DNA from: Streptomyces abikoensis
GTDB taxonomy: Bacteria > Actinomycetota > Actinomycetes > Streptomycetales > Streptomycetaceae
DNA: 64,000 bases
Direction of reading: 5' to 3'
NCBI RefSeq assembly: GCF_014648775.1
Contig: NZ_BMRT01000008.1
Span: 248,001 to 312,000 of the forward strand
The notes beneath the pieces were generated by a model. That model was not told the DNA's origin. It searched no databases and saw only the letters and a list, made by a program, of their open reading frames with translations. The position numbers and the translations under genes were made by a program. This document shows, one piece after another, positions 51,278 to 60,150 of the stretch; position 1 is the first letter of the stretch, and every line of letters starts with the position of its first letter.

Positions 51278-51836
51278 GCCCGACGCGAACCGCGACCGCG
51301 ACGACAGCCGCGACCCCCTGGACGAGGACCGCGCCTGGGCCGAGCTCGTCGCCGCCTACGGCGAGCAGCCCGACCCGGAGAAGGGCCGCTGGCCCGCGAC
51401 CGGCGACCTGGACGAGGCGAAGGACGCCGCGCCGGAGCCGGCCCCCGAGGAGAAGCCCCCGCCGGCCGCGCCCGAGCGGCCGGGAGGCTCCGTCGTCTTC
51501 GCCCCGGGCATCGGCCCGCGCGACTGGACCACGCCGGAGCCGGAGCCCGGTCCCACCGGCGCCGACGCCGGCGCCCCGGCGGCGGACGAGGGCCACTTCG
51601 TCCCGCCGGAGCCCCCGCCCCTGCCCACGGGTGACGTCACCTCGCGCTTCGCCTGGCTCGCGGTCCTCGGTGGCCCCCTGCTGCTGCTCGTCATGGTGCT
51701 GCTGCGCCAGGAGCTGACCTGGTGGGTGACGACGCTGGGCGTCGGCGGCTTCCTGGGCGGCTTCGCCACGCTCGTCCTGCGCATGAAGGACGGCGACGAG
51801 GACGATGACGACCCGGGCCGCGGAGCGGTGGTTTAG
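51270..51836 (+). CDS. Acidic hypothetical protein with two C-terminal membrane helices
   Basis: 188 residues, not recognised. Residues 1-120 are acidic, Pro/Glu/Asp-rich and probably disordered (PEPAPEEKPPPAAPE). They contain the short element GSVVFAPGIGPRDW. Two membrane helices follow (FAWLAVLGGPLLLLVMVLL and WWVTTLGVGGFLGGFATLVL), and an Asp/Glu-rich tail ends the chain. The ATG overlaps the esterase stop, so the two are coupled. Confidence 0.82.
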   Translation: MAEPDANRDRDDSRDPLDEDRAWAELVAAYGEQPDPEKGRWPATGDLDEAKDAAPEPAPEEKPPPAAPERPGGSVVFAPGIGPRDWTTPEPEPGPTGADAGAPAADEGHFVPPEPPPLPTGDVTSRFAWLAVLGGPLLLLVMVLLRQELTWWVTTLGVGGFLGGFATLVLRMKDGDEDDDDPGRGAVV

Positions 51837-51840
51837 CCGA

Positions 51841-52590
51841 TCAGGGAGCGGTCGGCACCCGCAGAGCCGCCAGCACCGGCAGATGATCCGTCGCGGCGCG
51901 CAGATCGCTCTCGGCGACCCCCCGCAACCCCATCGGCACCCCGCACCCCAGCACCTCGACGCCCCCGGTCGCGAAGACCGCGTCGATCCGCTGGAGCGGG
52001 TCCCCGAGCCGCGTCGTGTGCTCGCGCCCCCACGGCCTGACGGCCCATCCGTCCTGGAGTTCCCCCGCCAGCAGGCCGAACGTCCGTCCGTCGGGCCGGT
52101 CGTTGAGGTCGCCCGCCACGACGGCGTGCGGCACCCCCAGCCCCCGTACCCGCTCCAGCAGCAGCCGTCCCTGCGCGTACCGCTCGTCCGCGTCGATGCT
52201 CAAGTGGCAGCTGACGACGCCCAGCCGGGCCCGGCCGAAGCGCAGGACGGCCGTGGCCAGCCCCCGTTGGTGGAGCCCGCGGCGCCGGGGCAGCAGCACG
52301 TCCTCCGCGCGCTCCACATGGGCGCGCAGCGAGGCGAGGATCATCGGCCCCGAGGCGGTGCCGCCACCGGTGACGTACACCAGCTCCGACTCCCGGGCGA
52401 GGCGGGCGGCCGCCTTGCGCCAGCGGAAGAAGCGCGGCGCCTCCTGAACGCAGACGACGTCGGGCGCACAGGCCCGGATGATCCGGGACAGCGCCGCGAC
52501 GTCGTCACGCATGGAGCGGATGTTGTAGGAGAGCACGCGGACCACGGACCCGTCCGCTTCGGTCGAGGATTCCGGCAGGTCCGCGAGCAT
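51841..52590 (-). CDS. Endonuclease/exonuclease/phosphatase (EEP) family protein
   Basis: A 249-residue enzyme of the DNase I-like fold. RVLSYNIRSMRDD, VVCVQEAPRF (Glu metal ligand), CHLSIDADER, VVAGDLNDRPDG and TDHLPVLAALRV are the five conserved blocks. It has no signal peptide in this start choice. The substrate (nucleic acid, lipid or phosphate) cannot be told. I use the ATG at 52590 with GGAGGGG upstream; the longer open frame overlaps glk. It ends five bases from the convergent neighbour. Confidence 0.87.
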   Translation of the reverse strand: MLADLPESSTEADGSVVRVLSYNIRSMRDDVAALSRIIRACAPDVVCVQEAPRFFRWRKAAARLARESELVYVTGGGTASGPMILASLRAHVERAEDVLLPRRRGLHQRGLATAVLRFGRARLGVVSCHLSIDADERYAQGRLLLERVRGLGVPHAVVAGDLNDRPDGRTFGLLAGELQDGWAVRPWGREHTTRLGDPLQRIDAVFATGGVEVLGCGVPMGLRGVAESDLRAATDHLPVLAALRVPTAP

Positions 52591-52622
52591 CGCCCCTCCG
52601 CTCAAGGAACTCGTCCCAGGAT

Positions 52623-53564
52623 TCAGCCCTGACGGGCCAGGTCGGCCGCTCCCACCAGGCCGGCCTTGCCGCCCAACTGGGCGGCGAGCACCTGCGCGTG
52701 GGGGCGCCACTGTCCGCCGACGAGCCAGCGGCGGAAGGACTTGCGGATCGGGTCAAGGACGAGGTCGCCCTCGTCGGAGACGCCGCCGCCGACGATGAAC
52801 GCCGAGGGGTCGAAGAGCGAGGCCAGGTCGGCCAGGCCCGCGCCGGCCCAGCGGGCGAGCTCGCGGAAGGAGTCGATGGCGACGGGGTCGCCCTGGCGGG
52901 CGGCGTCGCTGACGTGCTTGCCCTCGATGCCCTCGACGGTGCCGTCGCCGAGGCCCAGCAGGATCTCCGCGTTCTCCGGGGTGGCCTGGGCGCGCTGCTT
53001 GGCGTAGCGGACGAGCGCGCGGCCCGACGCGTACTGCTCCCAGCAGCCCTGGCTGCCGCAGCCGCAGAGCAGCCCGTCCGGCACCACGCGGATGTGGCCG
53101 AACTCGGCGGCCACGCCGAAGCGGCCGCGGCGGAGCTTGTTGCCGATGATGATGCCGCCGCCGAGGCCGGTGCCGAGGGTGATGCAGATGACGTCGTCGT
53201 GGCCCTGGCCGGCGCCGAAGCGGTACTCGCCCCAGGCGGCGGCGTTGGCGTCGTTCTCGACGACGACGGGGAGGCCGACGCGCTGCTCGACCTTGTCCTT
53301 GAGCGCCTCGTGCCGCCAGTTGATGTTCGGGGCGAAGAGGACCGTGGCCCGCTTGTCGTCCACGTAGCCGGCGGCGCCGATGCCGACGGCCTCGACCTCG
53401 AAGCCCTCGCTGACCGTGCGGACCGCGTCGGCGATCGCGTCGATCACGCCCTCGGGGGTGTCCGGGGTCGGCACTTTGCACGTCGCGAGGATCGAGCCCT
53501 CTTCGTCGACCACGCCGGCCGCGATCTTCGTGCCGCCGATGTCGACGCCGATGGTGAGTCCCAT
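52623..53564 (-). CDS. glkA: ROK-family glucokinase
   Basis: A 313-residue ATP-dependent glucokinase. The phosphate motif is DIGGTK (8-13), the catalytic Asp is D105 in VVENDANAA, GTGLGGGI binds ATP, and the zinc site uses H157 with C167, C169 and C174 (CGCGSQGC). S. coelicolor GlkA, encoded at the same place (SCO2126), phosphorylates glucose and is required for carbon catabolite repression. A similar role is likely here. Confidence 0.94.
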   Translation of the reverse strand: MGLTIGVDIGGTKIAAGVVDEEGSILATCKVPTPDTPEGVIDAIADAVRTVSEGFEVEAVGIGAAGYVDDKRATVLFAPNINWRHEALKDKVEQRVGLPVVVENDANAAAWGEYRFGAGQGHDDVICITLGTGLGGGIIIGNKLRRGRFGVAAEFGHIRVVPDGLLCGCGSQGCWEQYASGRALVRYAKQRAQATPENAEILLGLGDGTVEGIEGKHVSDAARQGDPVAIDSFRELARWAGAGLADLASLFDPSAFIVGGGVSDEGDLVLDPIRKSFRRWLVGGQWRPHAQVLAAQLGGKAGLVGAADLARQG

Positions 53565-53621
53565 GTGTACCTCGGTTTTTCGCTCGAACCCCGCCAGGAG
53601 TAACCGTACCGGAGGGCGGGA

Positions 53622-54098
53622 TCAGTCGAGGTCGATGCGCTCGCTCCCCCCGTTCTTCGCCTCGCCCTCGCGCGGCTCGCTTCCCTGCGCGCGAGGCGCG
53701 GGGGGCTCGTGCGCCGGTTCGTCGCGGGTCCAGCGCGCCTCCTGTCCCGTCACGGCGGCACGGTAGGCGGCCAGCAGTTCGGAGCCGGCGGCGGCCAGGT
53801 GGTCGAAGACCTGGGGGTTGCGCTCGATGACGGGCTGCGCGGCCGCCTTGGCCGTCTCGACGATCTCGCGCACCGCTCCCTGCGCGGCCGCGCCCGCGAG
53901 CGGCAGCTGAGCGGTGACCTTGCCGGCCACGGCCTCGACGAGTCTGCGCAGTTCCTCGGCGGCGCTGCCGGGCTGCTCGCCCGGTCCGCCGGCCGCGCGG
54001 CGGGTGTTCTCGGCGGCGAGGTCCTCGGCGCAGGCCCGCTCCCAGGCGTCGGGGTCGGGCGCCTGGCCGGGGCCGGGGCGCTCGGTGGCTTCGCTCAT
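53622..54098 (-). CDS. Actinobacterial hypothetical protein (DUF5304-like)
   Basis: 158 residues, cytoplasmic and rich in Ala, Glu and Arg. The middle (LRRLVEAVAGKVTAQL ... VREIVETAKAAAQPVIERNPQVFDHLAAAG) is helical and amphipathic. The C-terminal 35 residues are polar and end SERIDLD. I associate it with the Streptomyces DUF5304 proteins by layout and position only. It lies between the ArsA-like ATPase and glkA on the same strand. No function is known. Confidence 0.78.
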   Translation of the reverse strand: MSEATERPGPGQAPDPDAWERACAEDLAAENTRRAAGGPGEQPGSAAEELRRLVEAVAGKVTAQLPLAGAAAQGAVREIVETAKAAAQPVIERNPQVFDHLAAAGSELLAAYRAAVTGQEARWTRDEPAHEPPAPRAQGSEPREGEAKNGGSERIDLD

Positions 54099-54169
54099 GA
54101 CGGACTCCCGCTGGCTGGATTTTCCTTCGACGTTACCCGACCGACGCCGGGCCGTTCCGGGCGTCCCGG

Positions 54170-55402
54170 TCAGGGTGTCCGGGGCCACAGGCCGGGGTCC
54201 GGGACGAAGCGCACGCACAGCTCGCCGTCGTGCAGCCCCGCCCCCGCGACGCCGCAGCGGCGCAGCGCGGAGGGCAGGGTGAGGACGCGGCGGAACGGAC
54301 CGGCGGAGACGACGAGTTCGTCGCCCCGGCGGACGAGGCCGAGGCCCTCGCGGGTGGCGCCGGGCAGCGGGATCCGCCAGATCAGCATGCCGTCGGCGGC
54401 GAGGCGGTCCTCGACGGCCCAGGGTTCGGCGGGCGGCCGGTCCGCGGTGGGCAGGGTGGCGCGGGCGGCGAGGAGCTCCAGGTCCGCGAGGCCCTGGGGG
54501 GCGCGGCCGAGGTGGGGCAGCTCGCGCACGGTGACGCCGTCGGCGAGGAACTCGTCGCACAGCGTCTTGTGGGCGCCGCGCCGCTCGGCGGCGAGGGCGG
54601 CCAGCCAGGGGTCGGCGGAGTCCTCGGGCAGCAGCCGGTTCGCCACGAGCGAATCGATCCGGCAGCCCTGGAGGGCGAGCCCGGCGCGGGCGGTGCGGAG
54701 GGCGGCGAGGGCCTGCGGGCCGGGTTCGGCGACGAGCCGTACGGTCGTGCCGGGCGCCTCCAGGACGTCGCGGACGGCGGCCAGCTCCCGCTGGAAGCGT
54801 TCGGCGGTCTCGTAGAGCCGCTGGGCGGGCATGGGCACGCCGGCGAGCTGGGCGAGCATGGGGCGCAGCGCGCGGGCGGCCTGGCGCTCGGGGGGCAGGA
54901 GGCGGTGCAGATAGCGGCCGAGCTGCTCGGGGAGGCCCAGCAGGGCCACGGTCTGGAGCAGGGGCGGCATGTCGACGACGAGCAGGTCCCAGCGGTCCGG
55001 CTCGCCGTGGGCGGCCCGGAGGGCGGCGAGCAGGGCCAGGGGTTCGGCGCCGGGGAGTTCGGTGAGCTCCTCGGGGTCGAGGGGGGTGGCGCCCAGGAGG
55101 TCGAAGACGGCGGCGCCGCGCTCCTGGAGTTCGCCGGCCAGGGCGCGGAAGTGGGCGGCCGGGGCCACACGGGCGGCCCACAGTCCGGGGGCGGCGGCCA
55201 CGGGCGGTGCCCACGGTCCGCCCCGGTCGTCGTCGGTGCCCCCGGTGGGGAGGGCGGTGCCGAGGACGGCGTCCGGGGCGGGGCCGCGGTCGCTGGTGAG
55301 CAGCAGTGTCCGGTGTCCCACGCGGGCGGCGGCCAGGGCGGTGGCCGCCGCGACGGTGGTGCGGCCCGCGCCGCCGGGACCGGTGACGAGGACCGTGCGC
55401 AA
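54170..55402 (-). CDS. ArsA/GET3-like ATPase with altered P-loop
   Basis: A 410-residue protein of the SIMIBI/ArsA type. The N-terminus VLVTGPGGAGRTTVAAA occupies the deviant Walker A place, but both lysines of GKGGVGKTT are replaced, by P9 and R14. LLLTSDRGPAPDA and LVVDMPPLLQTVALLGLP correspond to switch I and switch II, also altered. The second half is Leu/Arg-rich with a beta-rich end. M. tuberculosis has an ArsA-like gene (Rv2184c) at the same place beside the SRPBCC gene. It uses a TTG start with GGAAGG six bases upstream. Confidence 0.84.
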   Translation of the reverse strand: MRTVLVTGPGGAGRTTVAAATALAAARVGHRTLLLTSDRGPAPDAVLGTALPTGGTDDDRGGPWAPPVAAAPGLWAARVAPAAHFRALAGELQERGAAVFDLLGATPLDPEELTELPGAEPLALLAALRAAHGEPDRWDLLVVDMPPLLQTVALLGLPEQLGRYLHRLLPPERQAARALRPMLAQLAGVPMPAQRLYETAERFQRELAAVRDVLEAPGTTVRLVAEPGPQALAALRTARAGLALQGCRIDSLVANRLLPEDSADPWLAALAAERRGAHKTLCDEFLADGVTVRELPHLGRAPQGLADLELLAARATLPTADRPPAEPWAVEDRLAADGMLIWRIPLPGATREGLGLVRRGDELVVSAGPFRRVLTLPSALRRCGVAGAGLHDGELCVRFVPDPGLWPRTP

Positions 55403-55442
55403 GGAGAGCCTTCCGGGCGGAGTGTGCGTGGGGGTCAGGGCG

Positions 55443-55892
55443 TCAGGACGCGGCGCCGCTCTCGACGCGGGTCTTCAGGCCGTCGAGGGCGCGGTCGATG
55501 ATGACCTTCTCCGCCTTGCGCTTGATCATGCCGAGCATGGGGATCTTCACATCGACGGTGAGGGTGTAGGTCACCTTGGTGTGCTTGCCGCCCGCCTCGG
55601 GCTCCAGGCTGTACGAGCCGTCGAGCTGGCGCAGCATCTGGGACTTGTCCAGGGACCACTCGACGACGCCGGGCGAGGGCCAGCTGTAGTTGAGGGTGTG
55701 GTCGTCCTTGATGGCGCCGGCGTCCAGGACCAGGCGCACCTTGCTGGCGCGGCCCTGCTCGTCCGTCTCGAGCACCTCGGCCTGCTTGACCTCGCCCGTC
55801 CACTCCGAGTAGCGGCCGAAGTCGGCGATGACCGCCATGACCTCGTCCGGCGTCGCCTCGATCGTGATGCTCGAGCTGGTGTGTTCGGCCAT
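55443..55892 (-). CDS. SRPBCC (START-like) family protein
   Basis: 149 residues of a helix-grip lipid-binding-type domain. ITIEATPDEVMAVIADFGRYSEW is the opening of polyketide cyclase/dehydrase-like SRPBCC proteins. A beta sheet with a long C-terminal helix (MIKRKAEKVIIDRALDGLKTRVES) follows. It matches M. tuberculosis Rv2185c (TB16.3) in size and place, between the ArsA-like gene and the acyl-CoA ligase region. Ligand unknown; a lipid or fatty acyl carrier is plausible. Confidence 0.88.
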   Translation of the reverse strand: MAEHTSSSITIEATPDEVMAVIADFGRYSEWTGEVKQAEVLETDEQGRASKVRLVLDAGAIKDDHTLNYSWPSPGVVEWSLDKSQMLRQLDGSYSLEPEAGGKHTKVTYTLTVDVKIPMLGMIKRKAEKVIIDRALDGLKTRVESGAAS

Positions 55893-55976
55893 CTGTGTGG
55901 CTCCTCCGTACCGGTGCGCGCCCTGGTGAATGGTCAGCTGAAAGGTCTGCCGGTGAAGGCTACCTCCCGCCGCGAG

Positions 55977-56738
55977 TCACCACTCCAGCACCCAGGGTGT
56001 CGCGGTGGAGGCGAAGTGGCCGACGTTGACGCATTCGGTCGCCCCGATGCGCATTCTGCGCGCCAGCGGCTGGTGGACGTGGCCGAAGAGCGCGTATCTG
56101 GGGCGGGTGGCGCGGATGGTCTCCAGCAGGGCCGCGCTGCCGCGTTCGAAGCGGCGGGCGACGGTGTCGTAGCAGAGCTCGGGGACGTCGGGCGGGATGT
56201 GGGAGCAGAGCACGTCGACCTCGCCGAGGGCGGCGAGCTTGGCGGCGTAGACCTCGTCGTCGATCTCGTAGGGGGTGCGCATGGGGGAGCGGAGGCCGCC
56301 GCCGACGAAGCCGAAGACGAGGCCGCCGATCTCGACGCGCTCGCCGTCGAGGACGGTGGTGCCGGGGCGGGCGAATTCCGGCCAGAGGGTGGGGATGTCC
56401 ACATTGCCGTAGGTGGCGTAGGTGGGGGTGGGGAAGGCGGCGAAGAGCTCGGCGTACTGCTTGCGCACCGCTTCCTCGACGGCCCGCTCGCGGTCGATGC
56501 CCTCCCACAGCGCCCGGGAGAGGGTGCGGGCCTCCTCGAAGCGGCGTGCGGTGCGCAGCTCGACGATCCGGTCGGCGGCCTCGACGCCGAACAGTTCGGG
56601 GAAGATGCCGCGCGAGTGGTCGGCGTAGTCCAGGAAGAGGACCAGGTCGCCGAGACAGACGAGGGCGTCGGCGCCGTCTTTGGCCCGCGCCAGCCCCTCG
56701 GCGTTGCCGTGCACGTCGCTGACCACATGGACTCGCAT
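55977..56738 (-). CDS. Calcineurin-like metallophosphoesterase
   Basis: A 253-residue phosphoesterase. VHVVSDVHGNAEGLARA carries the first metal ligands (DxH), ALVCLGDLVLFLDYADHS the GD box, YATYGNVDIPTL the GN(H/D) box, where Asp takes the usual His place, VDVLCSHIPPD the third metal His, and ALFGHVHQP the GHxH motif. The substrate is unknown. TAGGGT (56746-56751) lies seven bases before the ATG at 56738, so the message is probably leaderless. A GTG nine bases upstream would fall inside that promoter. Confidence 0.88.
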   Translation of the reverse strand: MRVHVVSDVHGNAEGLARAKDGADALVCLGDLVLFLDYADHSRGIFPELFGVEAADRIVELRTARRFEEARTLSRALWEGIDRERAVEEAVRKQYAELFAAFPTPTYATYGNVDIPTLWPEFARPGTTVLDGERVEIGGLVFGFVGGGLRSPMRTPYEIDDEVYAAKLAALGEVDVLCSHIPPDVPELCYDTVARRFERGSAALLETIRATRPRYALFGHVHQPLARRMRIGATECVNVGHFASTATPWVLEW

Positions 56739-57014
56739 ACGGATCACCCTAGGTGTTGCGGCGGGGCCTCCGGAAGGGTCCCGACCTGCGGTTACTTCCC
56801 GGTCACCTGGCCTAGGGGCTAGGGTGCGGGGAGCGGTCCCGTGGCATGTGACGCATGGAACATCTGGGCACGACCCTCTGTTCGAAATCCGTACTGGTGG
56901 GTAACGTCCGGGCAGTCCACGCTGTCCAGCATCCCCCCTGCCTGATCAATGGACCGCAGCCGACGCAGCGCCCCTCGAAGACGCGGCGGCGCCGGCGCCC
57001 GACGAGGAGCAGCA

Positions 57015-58814
57015 GTCTTGCGCGAGTTCAGCCTTCCGGCCCTGTACGAGGTCCCCGCCGACGGCAACCTGACGGATCTCATCCGCCGGAACGCCGCACT
57101 CCACCCCGAGGTGGCGGTCATAGGGCGCAAGGTCGACGACCGCTGGGAGGACGTCACCGCCGAGGGCTTCCTGGCCGAGGTGCGGGCCGTCGCCAAGGGA
57201 CTGATGGCCGCGGGGATCGAGCCGGGCGACCGGATCGGCCTGCTGTCGCGCACCCGCTACGAGTGGGCGCTGCTGGACTTCGCCATCTGGAGCGCGGGCG
57301 CGGTGACCGTGCCGGTCTACGAGACGAGCTCCCCCGAGCAGATCCAGTGGATCCTCGGCGACTCCGGTGCCGTGGCCTGCCTGGTGGAGACGCCGGCGCA
57401 CGAGGCGGCGGTCGAGTCCGTGCGCGACCGGCTGCCGGACCTCGCCAACATCTGGCAGATCGAGCGCGGCGCCCTGGACCGGCTGCGGGCCGCGGGCGAG
57501 GCGCTGACGGACGAGGCGGTGGACGAGCGCAGCGCGCTGGCGACCGCGGACTCGCCCGCGACCATCGTCTACACCTCCGGCACCACGGGCCGCCCCAAGG
57601 GCTGTGTGCTCACCCACCGCAGCTTCTTCGCCGAGTGCGGCAACGTCGTCGAGCGGCTCAAGCCGCTGTTCAACACGGGCGAGTCGTCCGTGCTGCTGTT
57701 CCTGCCCGCCGCCCACGTCTTCGGCCGCCTGGTCGAGATCGCCTCGGTGATGGCCCCCATCCGGCTGGGTCTCGTCAGCGACATCCGCAACCTCACCGAC
57801 GACCTCCAGGGCTTCCGTCCCACGCTGGTCCTCGGCGTGCCGCGGGTCTTCGAGAAGGTCTACAACGGTGCCCGGGCCAAGGCGCAGGCCGACGGCAAGG
57901 GCAAGGTCTTCGACAAGGCCGCCGAGACCGCCATCGCCTACAGCCGGGCGCTGGACACCGCGGCGGGCCCCTCCTTCGGCCTGCGGCTCAAGCACAAGAT
58001 CTTCGACAAGCTGGTCTACGGCAAGCTGCGCGCGGTCCTCGGCGGCCGCGCCACCCACGCGATCTCCGGCGGCGCCCCGCTGGGCGAGCGGCTGGGCCAC
58101 TTCTACCGGGGCATCGGCTTCACGGTGCTGGAGGGCTACGGCCTGACGGAGTCGTGCGCCGCCACCGCCTTCAACCCGTGGGACAAGCCGAGGATCGGCA
58201 CGGTCGGCCAGCCCCTGCCGGGCTCCGTGGTGCGGATCGCCGACGACGGCGAGGTGCTGCTCCACGGCGAGCACCTGTTCACCGGCTACTGGAACAACGA
58301 GGCGGCCACGGCCGAGGCGCTCTCCGACGGCTGGTTCCACACCGGCGACCTCGGCACCCTCGACGAGGACGGCTTCCTGCGGATCACCGGCCGCAAGAAG
58401 GAGATCATCGTCACCGCCGGCGGCAAGAACGTCGCCCCCGCCGTGATCGAGGACCGGATCCGGGCGCACGCGCTGATCGCCGAGTGCATGGTCGTCGGCG
58501 ACGGCCGCCCGTTCGTGGGCGCGCTGGTCACGCTGGACGAGGACTTCCTGCCGCGCTGGCTGGAGCAGCACGGCAAGCCCGCCGGGCTCACGGCCGCCGA
58601 GCTGGCCGACGACCCGGAGCTGCTCGCGGACGTGCAGAAGGCGGTGGACGACGGCAACGCGGCGGTCTCCAAGGCCGAGTCGGTGCGCAAGTTCCGCATC
58701 CTGCCCGCGCAGTTCACGGAGGCGTCCGGCCATGTGACGCCGTCGCTCAAGCTCAAGCGGAACGTCGTCGCGAAGGACTTCGCGGACGAGATCGAGGCGA
58801 TCTACCACGGCTGA
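57015..58814 (+). CDS. Long-chain fatty-acyl-CoA ligase (FadD15-like)
   Basis: A 599-residue AMP-forming ligase that activates fatty acids with ATP and CoA. P-loop TIVYTSGTTGRPKGC, LLFLPAAHVFGR, HAISGGAPLGERLGHFYRG, VLEGYGLTESCAATA, GWFHTGDLG and RITGRKKEIIVTAGGKNVAPAVIEDRIR are in order. The TTG start at 57015 has GAGGAG five bases upstream and gives the typical N-terminus REFSLPALYEVP. The open frame extends 66 bases further as an Arg-rich stretch that I do not count. It follows the mycobacterial Rv2185c-Rv2187 order. Confidence 0.93.
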   Translation, partial: VLREFSLPALYEVPADGNLTDLIRRNAALHPEVAVIGRKVDDRWEDVTAEGFLAEVRAVAKGLMAAGIEPGDRIGLLSRTRYEWALLDFAIWSAGAVTVPVYETSSPEQIQWILGDSGAVACLVETPAHEAAVESVRDRLPDLANIWQIERGALDRLRAAGEALTDEAVDERSALATADSPATIVYTSGTTGRPKGCVLTHRSFFAECGNVVERLKPLFNTGESSVLLFLPAAHVFGRLVEIASVMAPIRLGLVSDIRNLTDDLQGFRPTLVLGVPRVFEKVYNGARAKAQADGKGKVFDKAAETAIAYSRALDTAAGPSFGLRLKHKIFDKLVYGKLRAVLGGRATHAISGGAPLGERLGHFYRGIGFTVLEGYGLTESCAATAFNPWDKPRIGTVGQPLPGSVVRIADDGEVLLHGEHLFTGYWNNEAATAEALSDGWFHTGDLGTLDEDGFLRITGRKKEIIVTAGGKNVAPAVIEDRIRAHALIAECMVVGDGRPFVGALVTLDEDFLPRWLEQHGKPAGLTAAELADDPELLADVQKAVDDGNAAVSKAESVRKFRILPAQFTEASGHVTPSLKLKRNVVAKDFADEIEAIYHG

Positions 58815-58821
58815 CCCGGCC

Positions 58822-58871
58822 GACAATGGGTAAGGGGCTCGCGCCACGGCGCGAGCCCCTTACCCATTGTC
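58822..58871. terminator. Long bidirectional terminator
   Basis: A 24-bp perfect stem starting GACAATGGGTAAGGGGCTCG with a two-base centre (AC), between the ends of the converging acyl-CoA ligase and glycosyltransferase genes. Confidence 0.93.
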
Positions 58872-58893
58872 AGAGGAGCCATTGTCAGAGGAG
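58864..58893. repeat. 15-bp tandem duplication across a stop codon
   Basis: CCATTGTCAGAGGAG occurs twice in succession (58864-58878 and 58879-58893). The second copy contains the stop codon and last residues of the glycosyltransferase, the first the edge of the terminator. Confidence 0.9.
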
Positions 58894-60027
58894 TTCCTTC
58901 AGGCGCTCCGCCAGCAGGTCCCAGCGCCAGCGCTCCTCCACCCACGCCCGGCCGCGTTCGCCCATACGGCGGCGCAGCTCCGGGTCGTTCAGCAGGGTGA
59001 CGATCCGGTCGGCCGCCTCCTCGGCGGAGCCGCCGCGCACGACGTAGCCCGTCTCCCCCTCCAGCACCGCGTCCGGGGCGCCTCCCGAGTCGCCGCCGAC
59101 CACCGGCAGGCCCGTCGCGGACGCCTCCAGGTAGACGATGCCGAGCCCCTCGACGTCCAGGCCGCCCCGGCGCGTCCGGCAGGGCATCGCGAAGACGTCT
59201 CCGGCGCCGTAGTGGGCGGGCAGCTCCTCCCAGGGGACGGGCCCGGTGAAGCGGACCGCGTGGGCGACACCGGTCCTGTCGGCGAGCTCGCGCAGGTCAT
59301 CCGCGTAGGGACCGCCGCCGACTATCAGCAGCACCGCGTCGGGCACGGCCGCGAGGATCCGGGGCATGGCCTCGATCAGGGTGTCCTGGCCCTTGCGGGG
59401 GACGAGCCGGGAGACGCACACCACGACCGGCCGGTCCGCGAGCCCGAGCCGCGCCCGGGTCTCAGCGCCGCCGGATGCCGGGTGGAAGGTCTTCTCGTCC
59501 ACGCCGGGCGGCAGTTGCGTCATGCGGGCCGCCGCCTCGTCCGTCAGCGCGGAGGCGATCCGGGACCGCGTGTACTCCCCCAGATAGGTGATCGTGTCGA
59601 CGCCTTCGCCGATCCTGCGCAGCAGTTGCCGCGAGCCCGGCAACTGGGCCCACGCCGCCTCGTGACCGTGGGTGGTGGCCACCAGCCGGCGGGCCCCGGC
59701 CCGCCGCAGCGCGGGCGCCATCAGCCCCAGCGGCGCGGCCGCCCCGAACCACACCGACGTACAGCCGTGCTCCCGCAGCAGCTCGGCCGCGCGCCGGGTC
59801 ACCCGGGGCGTGGGCAGCAGCATGGTCGTCCGGTCGCGGACCACCGGGAAGGGCTGCTCGGCGTCGAAGCGCGCGGTGGCCTCGCGGCCCTCCTCGCTCC
59901 GCTTCCAGGTGGAGGCGTAGACGACGATGCTCGCCGGGTCCAGACGCAGCGCCATGTTGTGGAGGAAGGCCTGGATGCCGCCGGGGCGGGGCGGGAAGTC
60001 GTTCGTGACGATCAGGGTCTTGTCCAT
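58885..60027 (-). CDS. GT4 glycosyltransferase, PimB-like mannosyltransferase
   Basis: A 380-residue GT-B enzyme. TNDFPPRPGGIQAFLHNMALRL binds the acceptor side, and VVVCVSRLVPRKGQDTLIEAMP starts the donor domain. CRTRRGGLDVEGLGIVYLEASATGLPVV contains the E-x7-E element. In M. tuberculosis the gene at this place (Rv2188c, PimB') adds the second mannose to phosphatidylinositol mannosides; the same lipid class occurs in Streptomyces. TACTGT (60036-60041) lies eight bases before the ATG, so a leaderless message is likely. Confidence 0.88.
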   Translation of the reverse strand: MDKTLIVTNDFPPRPGGIQAFLHNMALRLDPASIVVYASTWKRSEEGREATARFDAEQPFPVVRDRTTMLLPTPRVTRRAAELLREHGCTSVWFGAAAPLGLMAPALRRAGARRLVATTHGHEAAWAQLPGSRQLLRRIGEGVDTITYLGEYTRSRIASALTDEAAARMTQLPPGVDEKTFHPASGGAETRARLGLADRPVVVCVSRLVPRKGQDTLIEAMPRILAAVPDAVLLIVGGGPYADDLRELADRTGVAHAVRFTGPVPWEELPAHYGAGDVFAMPCRTRRGGLDVEGLGIVYLEASATGLPVVGGDSGGAPDAVLEGETGYVVRGGSAEEAADRIVTLLNDPELRRRMGERGRAWVEERWRWDLLAERLKELL

Positions 60028-60150
60028 CGCCGCCGACAGTACCGGGTTCGAACAGGCGTCAACCGCGCCGCGTCGCCGCGCGCGCGGGCCCCCTCGACCG
60101 GCATGATTCCTCTCAGTTACCACATGCCTACGGCGGGATGAGGTGAAGTG

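Noticed and set aside
56949..57014. Upstream ATG of the acyl-CoA ligase frame
   Set aside because: It adds an Arg/Gly-rich stretch unlike the family, while TTG 57015 has a good ribosome-binding site and the usual N-terminus.
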